Shown: positions 17,793-27,078, counted from the stretch's first letter. The stretch is 64,000 nucleotides of DNA from Syntrophobacter sp963666995 (GCA_963666995.1 OY762941.1:2108001-2172000); one strand, 5' to 3'. The notes: generated by a model from the sequence alone, not told the origin. Numbers and translations are program-made.

Positions 17793-19187
17793 ATGGAAGG
17801 AAAACTCGCTCCATTTTTCGAACCCCGGAACGTCGCAATCATCGGCGCTTCAGCGACCCCCCACAAGCCCGGACACGATGTGATCGTGAATATCCTTGCC
17901 AACGGGTATGCCGGAAAGATCTACCCGGTCAATCCGAGGGGCGGGGAGATCCTCGGCCTGCCGGTTTATTCGTCAATCGCCGGCCTTCCCCCGGGGATCG
18001 ACCTTGCGATTATTATCCTTGCGGCAAAAGACACCCCGGCGGGACTCCGGCAATGCGCCGAGAAAGGCATCCGGCACGCCGTTCTCTCGGCGGGCGGTTT
18101 CGCAGAAGTGGACGAATATGGCGCGAAGATCCAGGAAGAGATCGAAGACATTGTCAGGGAGACGGGAATCCACGTCCTCGGCCCGAACACTTCCGGCCAC
18201 ACTTCGACGCCTTACCATTTTACTTCGACCTTCTTCCCTCTGGGTAAAATCCGGCCCGGCAGGGTGTCCTACGTCGCCCAGACAGGCAACTTTGCCACGC
18301 ACACCATGAAACATATCCTGACGGCAGAACATTTCGGAGTCGCCCGGGTCATCGGGCTGGGGAACAAAATCGATATCGATGAAAGTGACGCGCTCGAATA
18401 CCTGGCGGACGACCCGGAAACGAGCGCGATCGTCATGTACCTCGAGAGCATAAAGCGGCCGCGGCGCTTCCTCGAAGTCGCGGGAGAGGCCACCCGGCGC
18501 AAGCCCGTGATCGTGCTGAAAAGCGGCTCAACAGAGGCGGGGAAGCATGCCGCCGTCGCCCATACGGCCGCGATGGCCGCGGAAGACCGGCTGGTCGACG
18601 GCCTGTTGCGCCAAGCCGGAATCGTCCGGATATGGGACTACACGCACCTGGTCCTCGCGGGAAAAGCCCTTTCCATGGTGCCGCTGCCGAAGGGAAACCG
18701 CGTGAGTTTTCTCGCCCCGTCGGGCGCCATGCTGGTGTCCCTTGCCGATCTTTGTGCCCGCCTCGGGCTCGATGCGCCTGATTTCGAACCGGAAACCCTG
18801 AAAAGAATCCAGGAAATCAGTCCTCCGTTCATTCGGATGAGGAACCCCGTCGACATATGGGCGGCCGCTTCGGTAAACGGGGTCGAGTTCGGCTATCGGG
18901 AGGGGATGGAGGCGGTGCTCAAGGACCCGAACATCGATGCGGTGGTGGCCATCCTCATGCTCACCAAAGACACCGGCATCCCGTCCTTTGACTTCATCGT
19001 CGAGATTGCAAAGAAGTATCCGGAAAAGCCGGTGCTGATCGCCTTCAGCGGGGACCGGCACTACGAAGAGGAGTGCAAAGCTTTCATCGAGCCCCTCGGA
19101 GTCCCGTCTTTTCCCGAAATCGAACAGCCTTTTGAGGTGCTTTCAATCCTTTCGCGATGCACCATGGCCATGAATCGGCCCCGCTGA
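17793..19187 (+). CDS. ADP-forming acyl-CoA synthetase, alpha (CoA-binding) subunit
   Basis: The 464-residue subunit has an N-terminal CoA-binding Rossmann domain (FFEPRNVAIIGASATPHKPG, then NILANGYAGKIYPVNPRGGE) and two succinyl-CoA-ligase-like domains. The segment KHAAVAHTAAMAAEDRL near 250 corresponds to the family's SHTG loop whose histidine is phosphorylated during catalysis. It forms a complex with the beta subunit just upstream. The site GGAGGGCCAACC precedes the start. With the CoA-transferase and ScpB nearby, the region appears devoted to exchange of CoA between short-chain acids and energy recovery from acyl-CoA. Confidence 0.88.
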   Translation: MEGKLAPFFEPRNVAIIGASATPHKPGHDVIVNILANGYAGKIYPVNPRGGEILGLPVYSSIAGLPPGIDLAIIILAAKDTPAGLRQCAEKGIRHAVLSAGGFAEVDEYGAKIQEEIEDIVRETGIHVLGPNTSGHTSTPYHFTSTFFPLGKIRPGRVSYVAQTGNFATHTMKHILTAEHFGVARVIGLGNKIDIDESDALEYLADDPETSAIVMYLESIKRPRRFLEVAGEATRRKPVIVLKSGSTEAGKHAAVAHTAAMAAEDRLVDGLLRQAGIVRIWDYTHLVLAGKALSMVPLPKGNRVSFLAPSGAMLVSLADLCARLGLDAPDFEPETLKRIQEISPPFIRMRNPVDIWAAASVNGVEFGYREGMEAVLKDPNIDAVVAILMLTKDTGIPSFDFIVEIAKKYPEKPVLIAFSGDRHYEEECKAFIEPLGVPSFPEIEQPFEVLSILSRCTMAMNRPR

Positions 19188-19380
19188 GCCGAACGGCCCC
19201 CCCTGGTGATCCGGGATCACCGGCTCTGCCGCCCGGCGTCGCGCGCGGGCTCCGGACCCATCGACGGAAGAGCGGGAGACGCTGCGCGGGCAGCGCCCCA
19301 GCGGACGGCTGAGCACCCGGAACCTGTGGCGGTGTGTGCCCGCAGCCGGCATTCCAAAGCACGCAGAAACGTCCGCCGGC

Positions 19381-19953
19381 TTACTGTTTTTGAACCGAAA
19401 TTGCCAGGGCTTCGGTGATCCTGGCCACAACGTCGTCGCCTCTCCTCACTTTATCGAAGTTCTTCGCGGTCTTGTGGACCTTCAGCGTAACGAGGTTGCC
19501 TTCCGGTCCTTTCAGGGTCACGGTGCGTTTCTTGTAACTGACGGCCTCGACCTTTGCGCTGATCTCAAAGGTGTTGACCACCATCCCGGCCGGCTTTTGC
19601 CCGCGCGGCGCCACCTCGGCCATAGTCACTTCGTCCATTTCAGGCTTTGCCCTGGACTTGCGGAGAAAGAGCGCAACCGAATCACAGTACTTGGCGACCA
19701 GCCGATCGCCCTTTTGGATCTGATCGAAGTTCTGTACGCTGTCGCCGACCTTGACGGTCATGGCCCTGCCTTCGGGCAGCAACAGGGTGAGGGAGCGTTT
19801 TTGCAGGTCAATGTCCTGGACTTTGGCGGTAACGGTGACGACCTCGGTGATAACCAGACCGGGTGCCTGAGCGCCCTTATCAGCGGCCATGGCCGGAATC
19901 GCCGTCCCGGCAACCAATAAAATCGCCAACACCAGCAAAGCTCCTCTTTTCAT
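19381..19953 (-). CDS. secreted protein with a duplicated beta-rich domain
   Basis: The 190-residue product has a clear signal peptide, likely cut after AMA at residue 23. The mature part is two copies of a 60-residue unit at about 39-98 and 128-187. The copies match at AKV-x3-D/S-x3-KR-x(T/L)L-x4-PEG, NFD(Q/K)(I/V) and GD(R/D)(L/V)VA(K/R). The predicted fold is a small beta barrel, like DUF5666 or OB-type periplasmic proteins; I cannot assign a function. AAAGGATC precedes the start. It stands alone between genes on the other strand. Confidence 0.75.
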   Translation of the reverse strand: MKRGALLVLAILLVAGTAIPAMAADKGAQAPGLVITEVVTVTAKVQDIDLQKRSLTLLLPEGRAMTVKVGDSVQNFDQIQKGDRLVAKYCDSVALFLRKSRAKPEMDEVTMAEVAPRGQKPAGMVVNTFEISAKVEAVSYKKRTVTLKGPEGNLVTLKVHKTAKNFDKVRRGDDVVARITEALAISVQKQ

Positions 19954-20216
19954 AAGACTGATCCTTTCCGCTATGGTTCAATGGTTTCGAAACGCAGACC
20001 CGTTGACTCGGTGCGCCCCTTGCGCAAACGAGACTCCATGCACTCTAATGGTCCCGCCTCAAAATCTCAAGAGCATGGATCACCCTTCTTTCCCGGCTTG
20101 CCATATATTCAATTTCATATAGAATCCATGAGGTTTGGAGGTCCCCGGGCAAAAGGCTGAGGATCGGGTCAGAGCCTGCCGCCCCGGCAATATCGGGTTT
20201 TGAAAGGGAGTGGACA

Positions 20217-20873
20217 ATGGACGGATATTTGGATCGTTACCGGCGCATCCGCATCGAACGCTGCAGGGACGCTTTGGAGATGAACGGCTTTGAAGTCCAC
20301 CTGGCCGATGACCCGTTGCACGCACGCAAAATCGTGATCGAAGAAATCGTTCCGCGGACCGGGGCGAGAACCGTCTCATGGGGGGATTCCCTTACGCTTC
20401 AGGCCACGGGCGTGCTGGATATCATCAGAAACGACCCGAACTTTGACTTTGTGGAAACCTTCGACAGTGCCGTTCCCTGGAACGAGATCATTGAACGGCG
20501 GAAGAGGGCGCTCCTGGCCGACCTGTTTTTTACCGGGACAAACGCGGTGACCGAGACCGGAATGCTCGTCAATCTCGATATGATCGGAAACCGGGTCGCC
20601 GGAATTACTTTCGGACCGAAACACGTGGTGATTGTCGTCGGCAGGAACAAGATCGTCCCCGGCCTCGACGAAGCCATGATGCGTATCAAGAAATACGCGG
20701 CGCCGATCAATGCGATGCGCCATCCCGGGTTCAAGACCCCCTGTGTGAAGACGGCCCGATGCATGGACTGCAGCAACCCCAGGCGCATTTGCAACACCTG
20801 GATGATTATCGAAAAATGCTATCCGAAGGGCAGGATCAAGGTGATCCTGATAGACGAGGAACTCGGTCTGTAA
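20217..20873 (+). CDS. LUD-domain protein (DUF162, lactate-utilisation type) with C-terminal Cys motif
   Basis: The 218-residue protein is a stand-alone LUD domain. Typical features are SWGDSLTL near residue 60, a FFTGTNAVTETGMLVNLD segment around 103-120 and the GPKHVVIVVGRNKIV strand. LUD domains occur in LutB/LutC and in many single-domain relatives in anaerobes. The C-terminal part has five cysteines in CVKTARCMDCSNPRRIC, which could hold a metal. No lutA or lutB homologue is adjacent, so lactate oxidation is not implied. The start has AGGGAGTGGAC upstream. Confidence 0.8.
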   Translation: MDGYLDRYRRIRIERCRDALEMNGFEVHLADDPLHARKIVIEEIVPRTGARTVSWGDSLTLQATGVLDIIRNDPNFDFVETFDSAVPWNEIIERRKRALLADLFFTGTNAVTETGMLVNLDMIGNRVAGITFGPKHVVIVVGRNKIVPGLDEAMMRIKKYAAPINAMRHPGFKTPCVKTARCMDCSNPRRICNTWMIIEKCYPKGRIKVILIDEELGL

Positions 20874-21151
20874 ATGGCTCGGGAGTCTTCACCCGGTGGT
20901 GGGCCAACCGGCCGGTTCATCGGCGGGCGGCCTCCGGTTGCCCCAAAAACCTTTGTGTCCGGACATTTTTTTGCTTGATTGCCGCCGGGAACATGTATAT
21001 CTTTCAGTCAAGTAATATCGCATATGCGTGAATTATGCTGGAAAACGATTGGCAAACGGCCGTTGAGATTACCCTTTGCTTTTTTCCCAAGCCTCCTTTC
21101 GGCGCCCTTTCCCCGCGAACGCGAAAAATTTATAGAATTGTGCATTTTTTA

Positions 21152-21251
21152 TTGACATCGGCCTCTGTTTGTACTAAACATAACGATGTGCATAACTTCA
21201 CCTCCATAGTTCTACTCCCTCTGGAGTCGGGGGGGCTCCAGAGGGGGAACT
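21152..21251 (+). promoter_or_regulatory. candidate promoter and leader hairpin upstream of the secreted Calx-beta protein
   Basis: TTGACA at 21152 is followed 17 bases later by TAAACA, a fair -35 and weak -10. A hairpin follows: CCCTCTGGAG (21217-21226) with CTCCAGAGGG (21236-21245), extended by AGTTC/GAACT at 21208 and 21247. The leader before the gene at 21402 is over 200 bases. The rest of the 20874-21401 gap holds a 12-bp palindrome at 20906-20917 and no gene. Confidence 0.4.
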
Positions 21252-21401
21252 ATCTCCTGCTTTTATTCCTCTGTCTGAATCCAGCCTGATCGATCGCGTG
21301 TTATAATCGTTTCATCGTTGCGCCTGTGTCCGAGCGTATGTATGTAAGGGTTTATTTTTCAGTACATATGGTACGTTTCATGAATAAAGGAGAAATCTCT
21401 C

Positions 21402-22784
21402 ATGAAGCCGACACGTGTGCCGTCGTTGACCATCCTGGCAGCTCTGCTCGCCGCGTATGTTCTCTTTCCCGGACGGGTGGGAGCCGGCGAAAGCAGTCCC
21501 TGGAGCCTTGAACGAGCGTCGTTGCAGGTTGCGGCTTCGGCTGCGGACGCGAATCCGGGCGCTCAGCCCGCGGCGTCTCCCAGGGTGGGGCATTGCAGCG
21601 CCTTCCCTTCCGATAATATCTGGAACATACCGGTCGACAGCCTGCCCGTCGATTCCCATTCGGATGCGTACGTGTCCACCATCGGACCGTCGGCCTATGC
21701 TCATCCCGACTTCGGTTCGGGGCTATGGGACGGAGGCCCGATCGGCATACCCTATGTGTCCGTGCCGGGCACGCAGCTCAAGGTTCCCGTTGTCTTCGAT
21801 TACGCCGATGAGAGCGACCCCGGCCCTTACCCGATTCCCCGCAACCCGCCCATTGAAGGCGGCCGCAACGGCACCGGTGACCGCCACGTTCTCATTGTTG
21901 ATAAGGACCATTGCATCCTGTATGAACTCTACCACGCTTACCGACAATCCGACGGGAGCTGGGAAGCGGGGTCCGGCGCCGTATTCGACCTCAGCTCCAA
22001 CGCCTTGCGTCCGCGGTCGTGGACGTCCGCCGACGCCGCGGGCCTTCCCATTTTCCCGGGGCTGGTTCGGTACAATGAGGTCGCTTCCGGCCAAATCAAC
22101 CACGCCATCCGGTTCACAGCGCCCCAGACTCGAAAAGCCTTCACCTGGCCTGCGCGCCACTATGCATCGGATCTCACCGGGTCCAGGTATCCCCCGATGG
22201 GGCAGCGCTTTCGGCTGAAGGCCGACTTCGACATTGCCGGCTTTTCGAGCGAAGTGCAGGTGATCCTCCGCGCTTTGAAGAAGTACGGTATGATCCTGGC
22301 TGATAACGGCGCCCCGTGGTACCTCTCAGGGGTGCCCGATTCTCGCTGGAACAACGACAACCTGCATGAGCTGCAGCAGGTGCTTGGGTCCAATTTCGAA
22401 GCCGTCGATGTTTCCTCCCTGATGATCGACCCGGATTCGGCCCGCAGCAGAACGGTGGTCAGCATAGTCGCAGCCGACCCGGCGGCCTCCGAGCTTCCGG
22501 GGGATACGGGCAAGTTTCAGATCTGGAGAATCGGGGATTTGAGTGTGCCGCTCACGGTGAAGTACACCGTTTCCGGAACGGCCGTTCCGGCGAGCGACTA
22601 CAGCAGACTGAGCGGTACCGCGACAATCCTCGCAGGCCGTGCGAGGGCTGCAATCCTGGTGAAACCGAAGGCGGATGGAGTGAGGGAGGCGGCGGAGACG
22701 GTCGTCGTGACGCTTTCACAGGCCGCAGGGTATGTCGTCGGATTGCCGGCTTCAGCCACGGTCGTCATCTCCGCGGACCAGTAA
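21402..22784 (+). CDS. secreted protein with C-terminal Calx-beta domain
   Basis: The 460-residue product starts with a signal peptide (MKPTRVPSLTILAALLAAYV). The middle, roughly residues 60-335, is a globular region with FPSDNIWNIPVDSLPVDSHS near 67, then repeated Asp/Gly/Tyr-rich loops. I do not recognise an enzyme family, but similar regions occur in secreted hypothetical proteins of anaerobes. The last 95 residues resemble a Calx-beta motif (FQIWR, VKYTVSGTAVPASDYSRLSG, EAAETVVVTLS), a calcium-binding beta sandwich used in adhesion and extracellular proteins. AAAGGAG precedes the ATG. Confidence 0.75.
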   Translation: MKPTRVPSLTILAALLAAYVLFPGRVGAGESSPWSLERASLQVAASAADANPGAQPAASPRVGHCSAFPSDNIWNIPVDSLPVDSHSDAYVSTIGPSAYAHPDFGSGLWDGGPIGIPYVSVPGTQLKVPVVFDYADESDPGPYPIPRNPPIEGGRNGTGDRHVLIVDKDHCILYELYHAYRQSDGSWEAGSGAVFDLSSNALRPRSWTSADAAGLPIFPGLVRYNEVASGQINHAIRFTAPQTRKAFTWPARHYASDLTGSRYPPMGQRFRLKADFDIAGFSSEVQVILRALKKYGMILADNGAPWYLSGVPDSRWNNDNLHELQQVLGSNFEAVDVSSLMIDPDSARSRTVVSIVAADPAASELPGDTGKFQIWRIGDLSVPLTVKYTVSGTAVPASDYSRLSGTATILAGRARAAILVKPKADGVREAAETVVVTLSQAAGYVVGLPASATVVISADQ

Positions 22785-22832
22785 TCGCACTTGGGCCGGC
22801 ATGGAAAAGTGTCTGCATTCCCACGCAGGACG

Positions 22833-23045
22833 GGCTGTTGCCCAAAGAAAAAGTGTCTGCATTCCCACGCGGGAGCGTGGGAACGAGCGTAATCAGGATT
22901 CGTCATTCCGGCGGAGGCCGGAATCCAGGATCTTTGAAATTATTGGATAATTTCAATTAACGACACTGGACCCCAGCTTTCGCCGGGGTGACGTTGTCTG
23001 GACATACGACTCATTTTTCACTTGGATTCTGTTTGGGCAACAGGC
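22833..23045 (-). repeat. family A MITE-like repeat, copy A2
   Basis: The element lies in the opposite orientation to copy A1. Ends are GGGCTGTTGCCCAAA at 22833 and TTTGGGCAACAGGC ending near 23045. Its internal arm is the CCCACGC/GCGTGGG type. A short duplicate of the same arm (AAGTGTCTGCATTCCCACGC) lies just outside at about 22807-22826, and another GAGCGTGGGAACGAGCGTA follows near 23050, suggesting repeated insertion or recombination here. Confidence 0.8.
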
Positions 23046-23180
23046 CGAGGAGCGTGGGAACGAGCGTAAAGTGTTACTCATGCCCTCTGCGCAACAGCAT
23101 ATATGATTGCGCGCAACAACGATTTCCGCAGGTGGTTTGTAGTTTGTAGGGTAGGGCGAATCCCCGGGGGCAGGTTACCG

Positions 23181-23429
23181 GCCTGTTGTCCAAGCAGAAT
23201 CCAGGTGAAAACGAGCCGTTTGTCCAGAAACGTCACCCCGGCGAAAGAGACTGTGCCGTAATTCCGGAATACCTGTGAATTGCATAATACCCGTCACCCC
23301 GGCGAAGGCCGGGGTCCAGTGCTGTTACCTGGAATTACCCAATAATTTCAAAGAGCCTGGATTCAGGCCTTTGCCGGAATGACGAATCGTGATTTCATCC
23401 GGCCTCGGCTTTTCCTCTGGGCAACAGGC
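23181..23429 (+). repeat. family A MITE-like repeat, copy A3 (longer, diverged)
   Basis: Ends are GCCTGTTGTCCAAG and CTGGGCAACAGGC. The CGTCACCCCGGCGAA segment is present twice (near 23233 and 23294), separated by unrelated sequence, so this copy carries an internal duplication of about 60 bp. Its right arm is the GGCCTCGGCTTTTCC type, shared with copies A4 and A5, not the GCGTGGG type of A1, A2 and A6. Confidence 0.75.
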
Positions 23430-23432
23430 GGG

Positions 23433-23807
23433 CTATTCCAGCCCGTCCATGATCTTTCTTCCTCCGGAACCTCGGAAAAGGCGTTTCAACCGGGCAAGGC
23501 CCGATGGCCGCGCGGCGGCGGATTCGATCTCCTTCTCGTACTGGCTCTGGACGACTTCGGGAACGTTTTTCCCCGCGACCAGAGGACTCTTGTGCGAGAA
23601 ACCCGGTCCTTCCCCACTTTCGGCGGGTTCCAGGATCTTCCCGGCGTCTCCCGTGGGCTCGGTCGATTCCCCGAGTTCAATCTCGGATAGCTCGCAACCG
23701 GGCAGCGCTTCTTTCTGCGGCTTCTGGATCAATCCATAAACCACGAGGAACAGGCCCGCTACGGACACCATGCCTAAAAGAATATAAATAAAGAGGAAAT
23801 TGCTCAC
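23433..23807 (-). CDS. single-span membrane protein of unknown function
   Basis: The 124-residue protein has one hydrophobic segment near the N-terminus (FLFIYILLGMVSVAGLFLVV) and an acidic then basic cytoplasmic or periplasmic tail. I chose the GTG at 23807, with AAGGAG upstream, over the longer frame from 23834. This GTG overlaps the stop of the upstream gene as GTGA, so the two are translationally coupled and probably act together. No family is recognised. Confidence 0.65.
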   Translation of the reverse strand: MSNFLFIYILLGMVSVAGLFLVVYGLIQKPQKEALPGCELSEIELGESTEPTGDAGKILEPAESGEGPGFSHKSPLVAGKNVPEVVQSQYEKEIESAAARPSGLARLKRLFRGSGGRKIMDGLE

Positions 23808-24715
23808 AGGAGACTCCTTGGTCCAATATCCCACTGGTTATCGGCGTAGATATTGATTTCAACCTGGTAATAGCCTCTCCTCGGCCCATGCGCCGCCGGC
23901 CCCTGGGGCGATCGGCCCGTCCCGATGTTCAGAATGGCCCCCGTTTCGGAATCGAGACTGCCGGAAAGTTCCTTTGCGATATCGTAAGATGGTGCGATCG
24001 TGAACTCGTCGTAATCTTTTACGGGAGTTGCCACAACGGTCTGCGTCGCGGGAACGTGCCTGCCCGGGGAGGGGGAGCGCGAACCCGTGGGGCCCGGAAC
24101 AGCCAGACCGAGGAAGAGCCTTTGTGCCGCGCCGTCCATTCGTTTGATACGGACCTGGACCCTGTCACCCAGATGTACCCGGGCGACGGGCATCACCATG
24201 GTTCTGCTCGGATCGAATTTAAACCGGACGGTAATGACGTTCTTGCGTTCAGGACCCCGGCGCTGAGAGACGCCCGCCTGTTTTGCCGGTCCGGATGCGG
24301 ATTTCTGTTTGGTGTTGGCCTGAGCGTATTTTTTCGACTGCCCCGCGGTTTCCCGACTGCCCTTTGACTTGCCGCCCGGCTGTGTCCGGCCAAGTTTCTG
24401 CTCGACCCCTTTGAGTTCCTTCGTCCGGCGTTCCTCATCGAGTTTCCTGCGGATCAATTCCTCCTCTTTGCGCCGCTCCTGTTCCGCAGTCAGTCTGTTC
24501 CTGGCGTCGAGTGCCTTCTGTTTCTCCGCATCAACTTCCCGAGTGAGCTGTTCCGCCCTGGTTCGCTCCTCTTCCGCCCTGGCCTGTTCCGTCGCGATCT
24601 TTGCGTTATACTCTTTCTGCTGTTTCGCCTGTTCCTTATGGAAGAGAACAATCCCGGACGCACCGGCCCCGAACAACAAAAGGCCGAGGATCACAAGTAC
24701 TGCACGATTTTTCAT
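23804..24715 (-). CDS. membrane-anchored coiled-coil protein with C-terminal beta-rich domain
   Basis: The 303-residue protein has an N-terminal anchor (VLVILGLLLFGAGASGIVLF), a long charged coiled coil rich in Glu/Arg/Lys (about 28-105), a basic Gly/Ser/Lys linker (about 106-155), and a C-terminal region (about 157-303) starting NVITVRFKFDPSRTMVMPVA. The layout suits an envelope scaffold: anchor, stalk, head. No family is recognised. The start has no strong ribosome site. Its stop overlaps the start of the next gene by four bases. Confidence 0.65.
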   Translation of the reverse strand: MKNRAVLVILGLLLFGAGASGIVLFHKEQAKQQKEYNAKIATEQARAEEERTRAEQLTREVDAEKQKALDARNRLTAEQERRKEEELIRRKLDEERRTKELKGVEQKLGRTQPGGKSKGSRETAGQSKKYAQANTKQKSASGPAKQAGVSQRRGPERKNVITVRFKFDPSRTMVMPVARVHLGDRVQVRIKRMDGAAQRLFLGLAVPGPTGSRSPSPGRHVPATQTVVATPVKDYDEFTIAPSYDIAKELSGSLDSETGAILNIGTGRSPQGPAAHGPRRGYYQVEINIYADNQWDIGPRSLL

Positions 24716-25475
24716 GGCCGACCCCGTCAGTAAAATGTTGCAATATCCCCCGCCGCATGAAAATTCCCAGCGGCGAACGGTTTCGAAAGACCCCGTCCGG
24801 ATACGTCCTAAGTCCGCCGCCGCCGGTCCGTCACGGCGGCGGCCCAGGGGAGCGGGATTCGATCAGTGGAAAAAACCGGTTTCGTCACGGCTCCGCCACT
24901 GGCGGGACGGACCCCGCCCGGTCCCATGCCTGATAAGGAGGAGCCGGAGGGCTTTCCGGATGGACGCCATTCTAACGTTGACCCATTTTAACCGGACGTG
25001 AGGGCTCCGGCTATATTTTTGAATCTCTTGGTATTAATGAAGTATGAAACGGTTTTTTTGTCTACCCCTCGCGGCCCGGGATCGAAAAATATCCTGCATG
25101 GACTCGGGTATTCGGGCGGGGCGCCGAGTGCGGCACACCACCCAACGCCAAACTCGCAAACGACATCTTTCATAGGATCGAAATCTTCACATATTACCAC
25201 GAGATATTTTGACTCGGACGCGTTATATTGGGAGACAGCCGCATGGGGCGGCCCTGCCCTCGGGCAGGGTTTGGAGGCGGCAAGCCCCCTTTCTTTCCCC
25301 ATGCACGTTTAACTTGGAAATATACCGTTTTTGTGCGTTGCCCAGAGGCCATGCGTGGTGTGCAGCCGGTTGCCTTGCCGGCCTGCGCGCCCTTTTCACA
25401 GCCCCCCATCGGAAAGATCCAACCGTGGGAGCTTCCATCCGGAAGCTGAACCGATATTCTTGCAGGAGAGCTGAG
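24716..25475. other. intergenic region without a supported gene
   Basis: Reading frames here on both strands lack credible starts or family-like sequence. The clearest structure is a GC-rich hairpin at 25252-25269 (CCCTGCCC with GGGCAGGG), which could terminate or attenuate transcription before the DUF2284 gene. A promoter was not convincingly found. Confidence 0.6.
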
Positions 25476-26123
25476 ATGGCGAAGGAAATACGAAAAATCA
25501 CGGTCGACAGGAATGAAGGCAGGTTGAAGGAAGATCTCGAGAAGTATCGGGAGAAAGCTCTCGAGCTGGGGGCGGACCGGGTCATCATTGTGCGGGCTGA
25601 AGCCATTCCCGTCGACGAGAGAGTGACCATCAAGTGTCAGATCCCGCGGTGCTTCGGCTACGGCGTGAGCGCTCACTGCCCGCCGAACACACTCAAGCCG
25701 TCCGAACTGAGGGAACTGCTGGCGAAATACCAGTGGGCGGTGTTCTTTACCAAGGATGTTCTCCCGGAGGTTATCGTAAGAGACAAGGCAACGATCAAAG
25801 ACAGGGTGGAAGCCTACCAGCAGATATACAGCATCGTCGGCGAAATCGAATCCATGGCATTTTACGACGGCCACTATCTGGCTTTCGGCTTCGCAGCCGG
25901 CTCATGCAGGCACACGTTCTGCGGCCGGCAGGAGAAGTGCCTTGCCATGGAAGGCGAAAAGTGCCGGTTTCCACTGCTTTCAAGGCCGTCCATGGAAGCC
26001 GTGGGCATCGATGTGTACAATATGGTCGCCTCCGCCGGATGGGACATCTACCCGATCGGGAGCGGCGCCAAGGCGGAAGATGTGCCGAAAGGAACACTGG
26101 CGGGCATTGTGATCGTCCAGTGA
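25476..26123 (+). CDS. DUF2284 predicted metal-binding protein
   Basis: The 215-residue protein shows seven conserved-looking cysteines in two groups: Cys54, Cys59 and Cys68 in CQIPRCFGYGVSAHCPP, and Cys144, Cys149, Cys155 and Cys163 in CRHTFCGRQEKC plus EKCRFP. That is the DUF2284 pattern, suggesting one or two iron-sulfur clusters. These proteins are frequent in anaerobes and methanogens and have no proven activity. I chose the ATG at 25476, eight bases after AGGAG; the open frame from 25209 has no support. The DUF523/DUF1722 gene starts 11 bases later, so they form an operon. Confidence 0.85.
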   Translation: MAKEIRKITVDRNEGRLKEDLEKYREKALELGADRVIIVRAEAIPVDERVTIKCQIPRCFGYGVSAHCPPNTLKPSELRELLAKYQWAVFFTKDVLPEVIVRDKATIKDRVEAYQQIYSIVGEIESMAFYDGHYLAFGFAAGSCRHTFCGRQEKCLAMEGEKCRFPLLSRPSMEAVGIDVYNMVASAGWDIYPIGSGAKAEDVPKGTLAGIVIVQ

Positions 26124-26133
26124 GAGGCCGGTT

Positions 26134-27078
26134 ATGGAGACCATCAGGATCGGAATAAGCACCTGCCTCCTCGGGGAACCCGTGAGGTACGACGGCGGAC
26201 ACAGGCTGGACCGTTTCCTCAGGGACACTCTCGGCCAATACGTGGAGTATGTCCCCGTGTGCCCGGAGGTCGAGTGCGGCCTTCCCGTTCCCAGGGAATC
26301 CATGCATCTGGAAGGAGACCCGGCGGCCCCCAGCCTCATCACCACCCGCACGCGCCGGGACATGACCGGCAGAATGGCCGCCTGGGCGGATTCGCGCGTC
26401 AGGGAACTCGAAGGCGAAGGCCTCTGCGGGTTCATCTTCAAGAGCAATTCCCCGAGCAGCGGCATGGAGCGGGTAAGGATATTCACGGACGGCATGCCTC
26501 GAAGGATCGCTTCCGGCATTTTCGCCGGGATCTTTATGAAACACTTCCCGTTGATCCCGGTCGAAGACGAGGGGCGGCTTCACGATCCGGTGCTGCGGGA
26601 GAATTTCATCGAGAGGATCTTCATCTACAGGAGATGGAGGGAACCTCCGGGCAGAGGCCAAACGATGAGCGGCCTGATCGATTTCCACACGAGGCACAAG
26701 CTCCAGCTCATGGCCCACAGCCCCAGGCACTACAGCGCCATGGGAAAACTGGTCGCCAAAGGCAAAGACCTTCACCCCGCAGAGCTGTTTTCCCAATACC
26801 AGGCGCTCCTGATGGAAGCCCTGAAGCTCAAGGTCACGCCTCGGAAGAACGCCAACGTTCTCCAGCACCTCATGGGATATTTCAAGAAACAACTCTCAGC
26901 GGATGAAAAACAGGAACTGCTGGAAATCATCGACCATTACTACAGGGGGTATGTGCCTCTCATCGTTCCGGTAACGCTCATCAACCATTACGTGAGGAAA
27001 TTCGATCAGCCTTATCTGAAGGGCCAGCATTATCTCAACCCCCACCCGGTCGAGCTGCAACTGAGAAACCACGTCTGA
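26134..27078 (+). CDS. DUF523 plus DUF1722 (YbgA-like) fusion protein
   Basis: The 314-residue protein has an N-terminal DUF523 domain (GISTCLLGEPVRYDGGHR near residue 5, VPVCPEVECGLPVPRE near 40, GFIFKSNSPSSG near 98) and a C-terminal DUF1722/YbgA domain from about 175 (FHTRHKLQLMAHSPRHY, then LMGYFKKQLS). The N-terminal cysteines and the SCP(E)-like loop may bind a metal or cluster. E. coli YbgA is the DUF1722 part alone; fusions such as this are common in other bacteria. Function is unproven, although links to DNA repair near photolyase genes are often noted; no photolyase is in this window. Confidence 0.85.
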   Translation: METIRIGISTCLLGEPVRYDGGHRLDRFLRDTLGQYVEYVPVCPEVECGLPVPRESMHLEGDPAAPSLITTRTRRDMTGRMAAWADSRVRELEGEGLCGFIFKSNSPSSGMERVRIFTDGMPRRIASGIFAGIFMKHFPLIPVEDEGRLHDPVLRENFIERIFIYRRWREPPGRGQTMSGLIDFHTRHKLQLMAHSPRHYSAMGKLVAKGKDLHPAELFSQYQALLMEALKLKVTPRKNANVLQHLMGYFKKQLSADEKQELLEIIDHYYRGYVPLIVPVTLINHYVRKFDQPYLKGQHYLNPHPVELQLRNHV

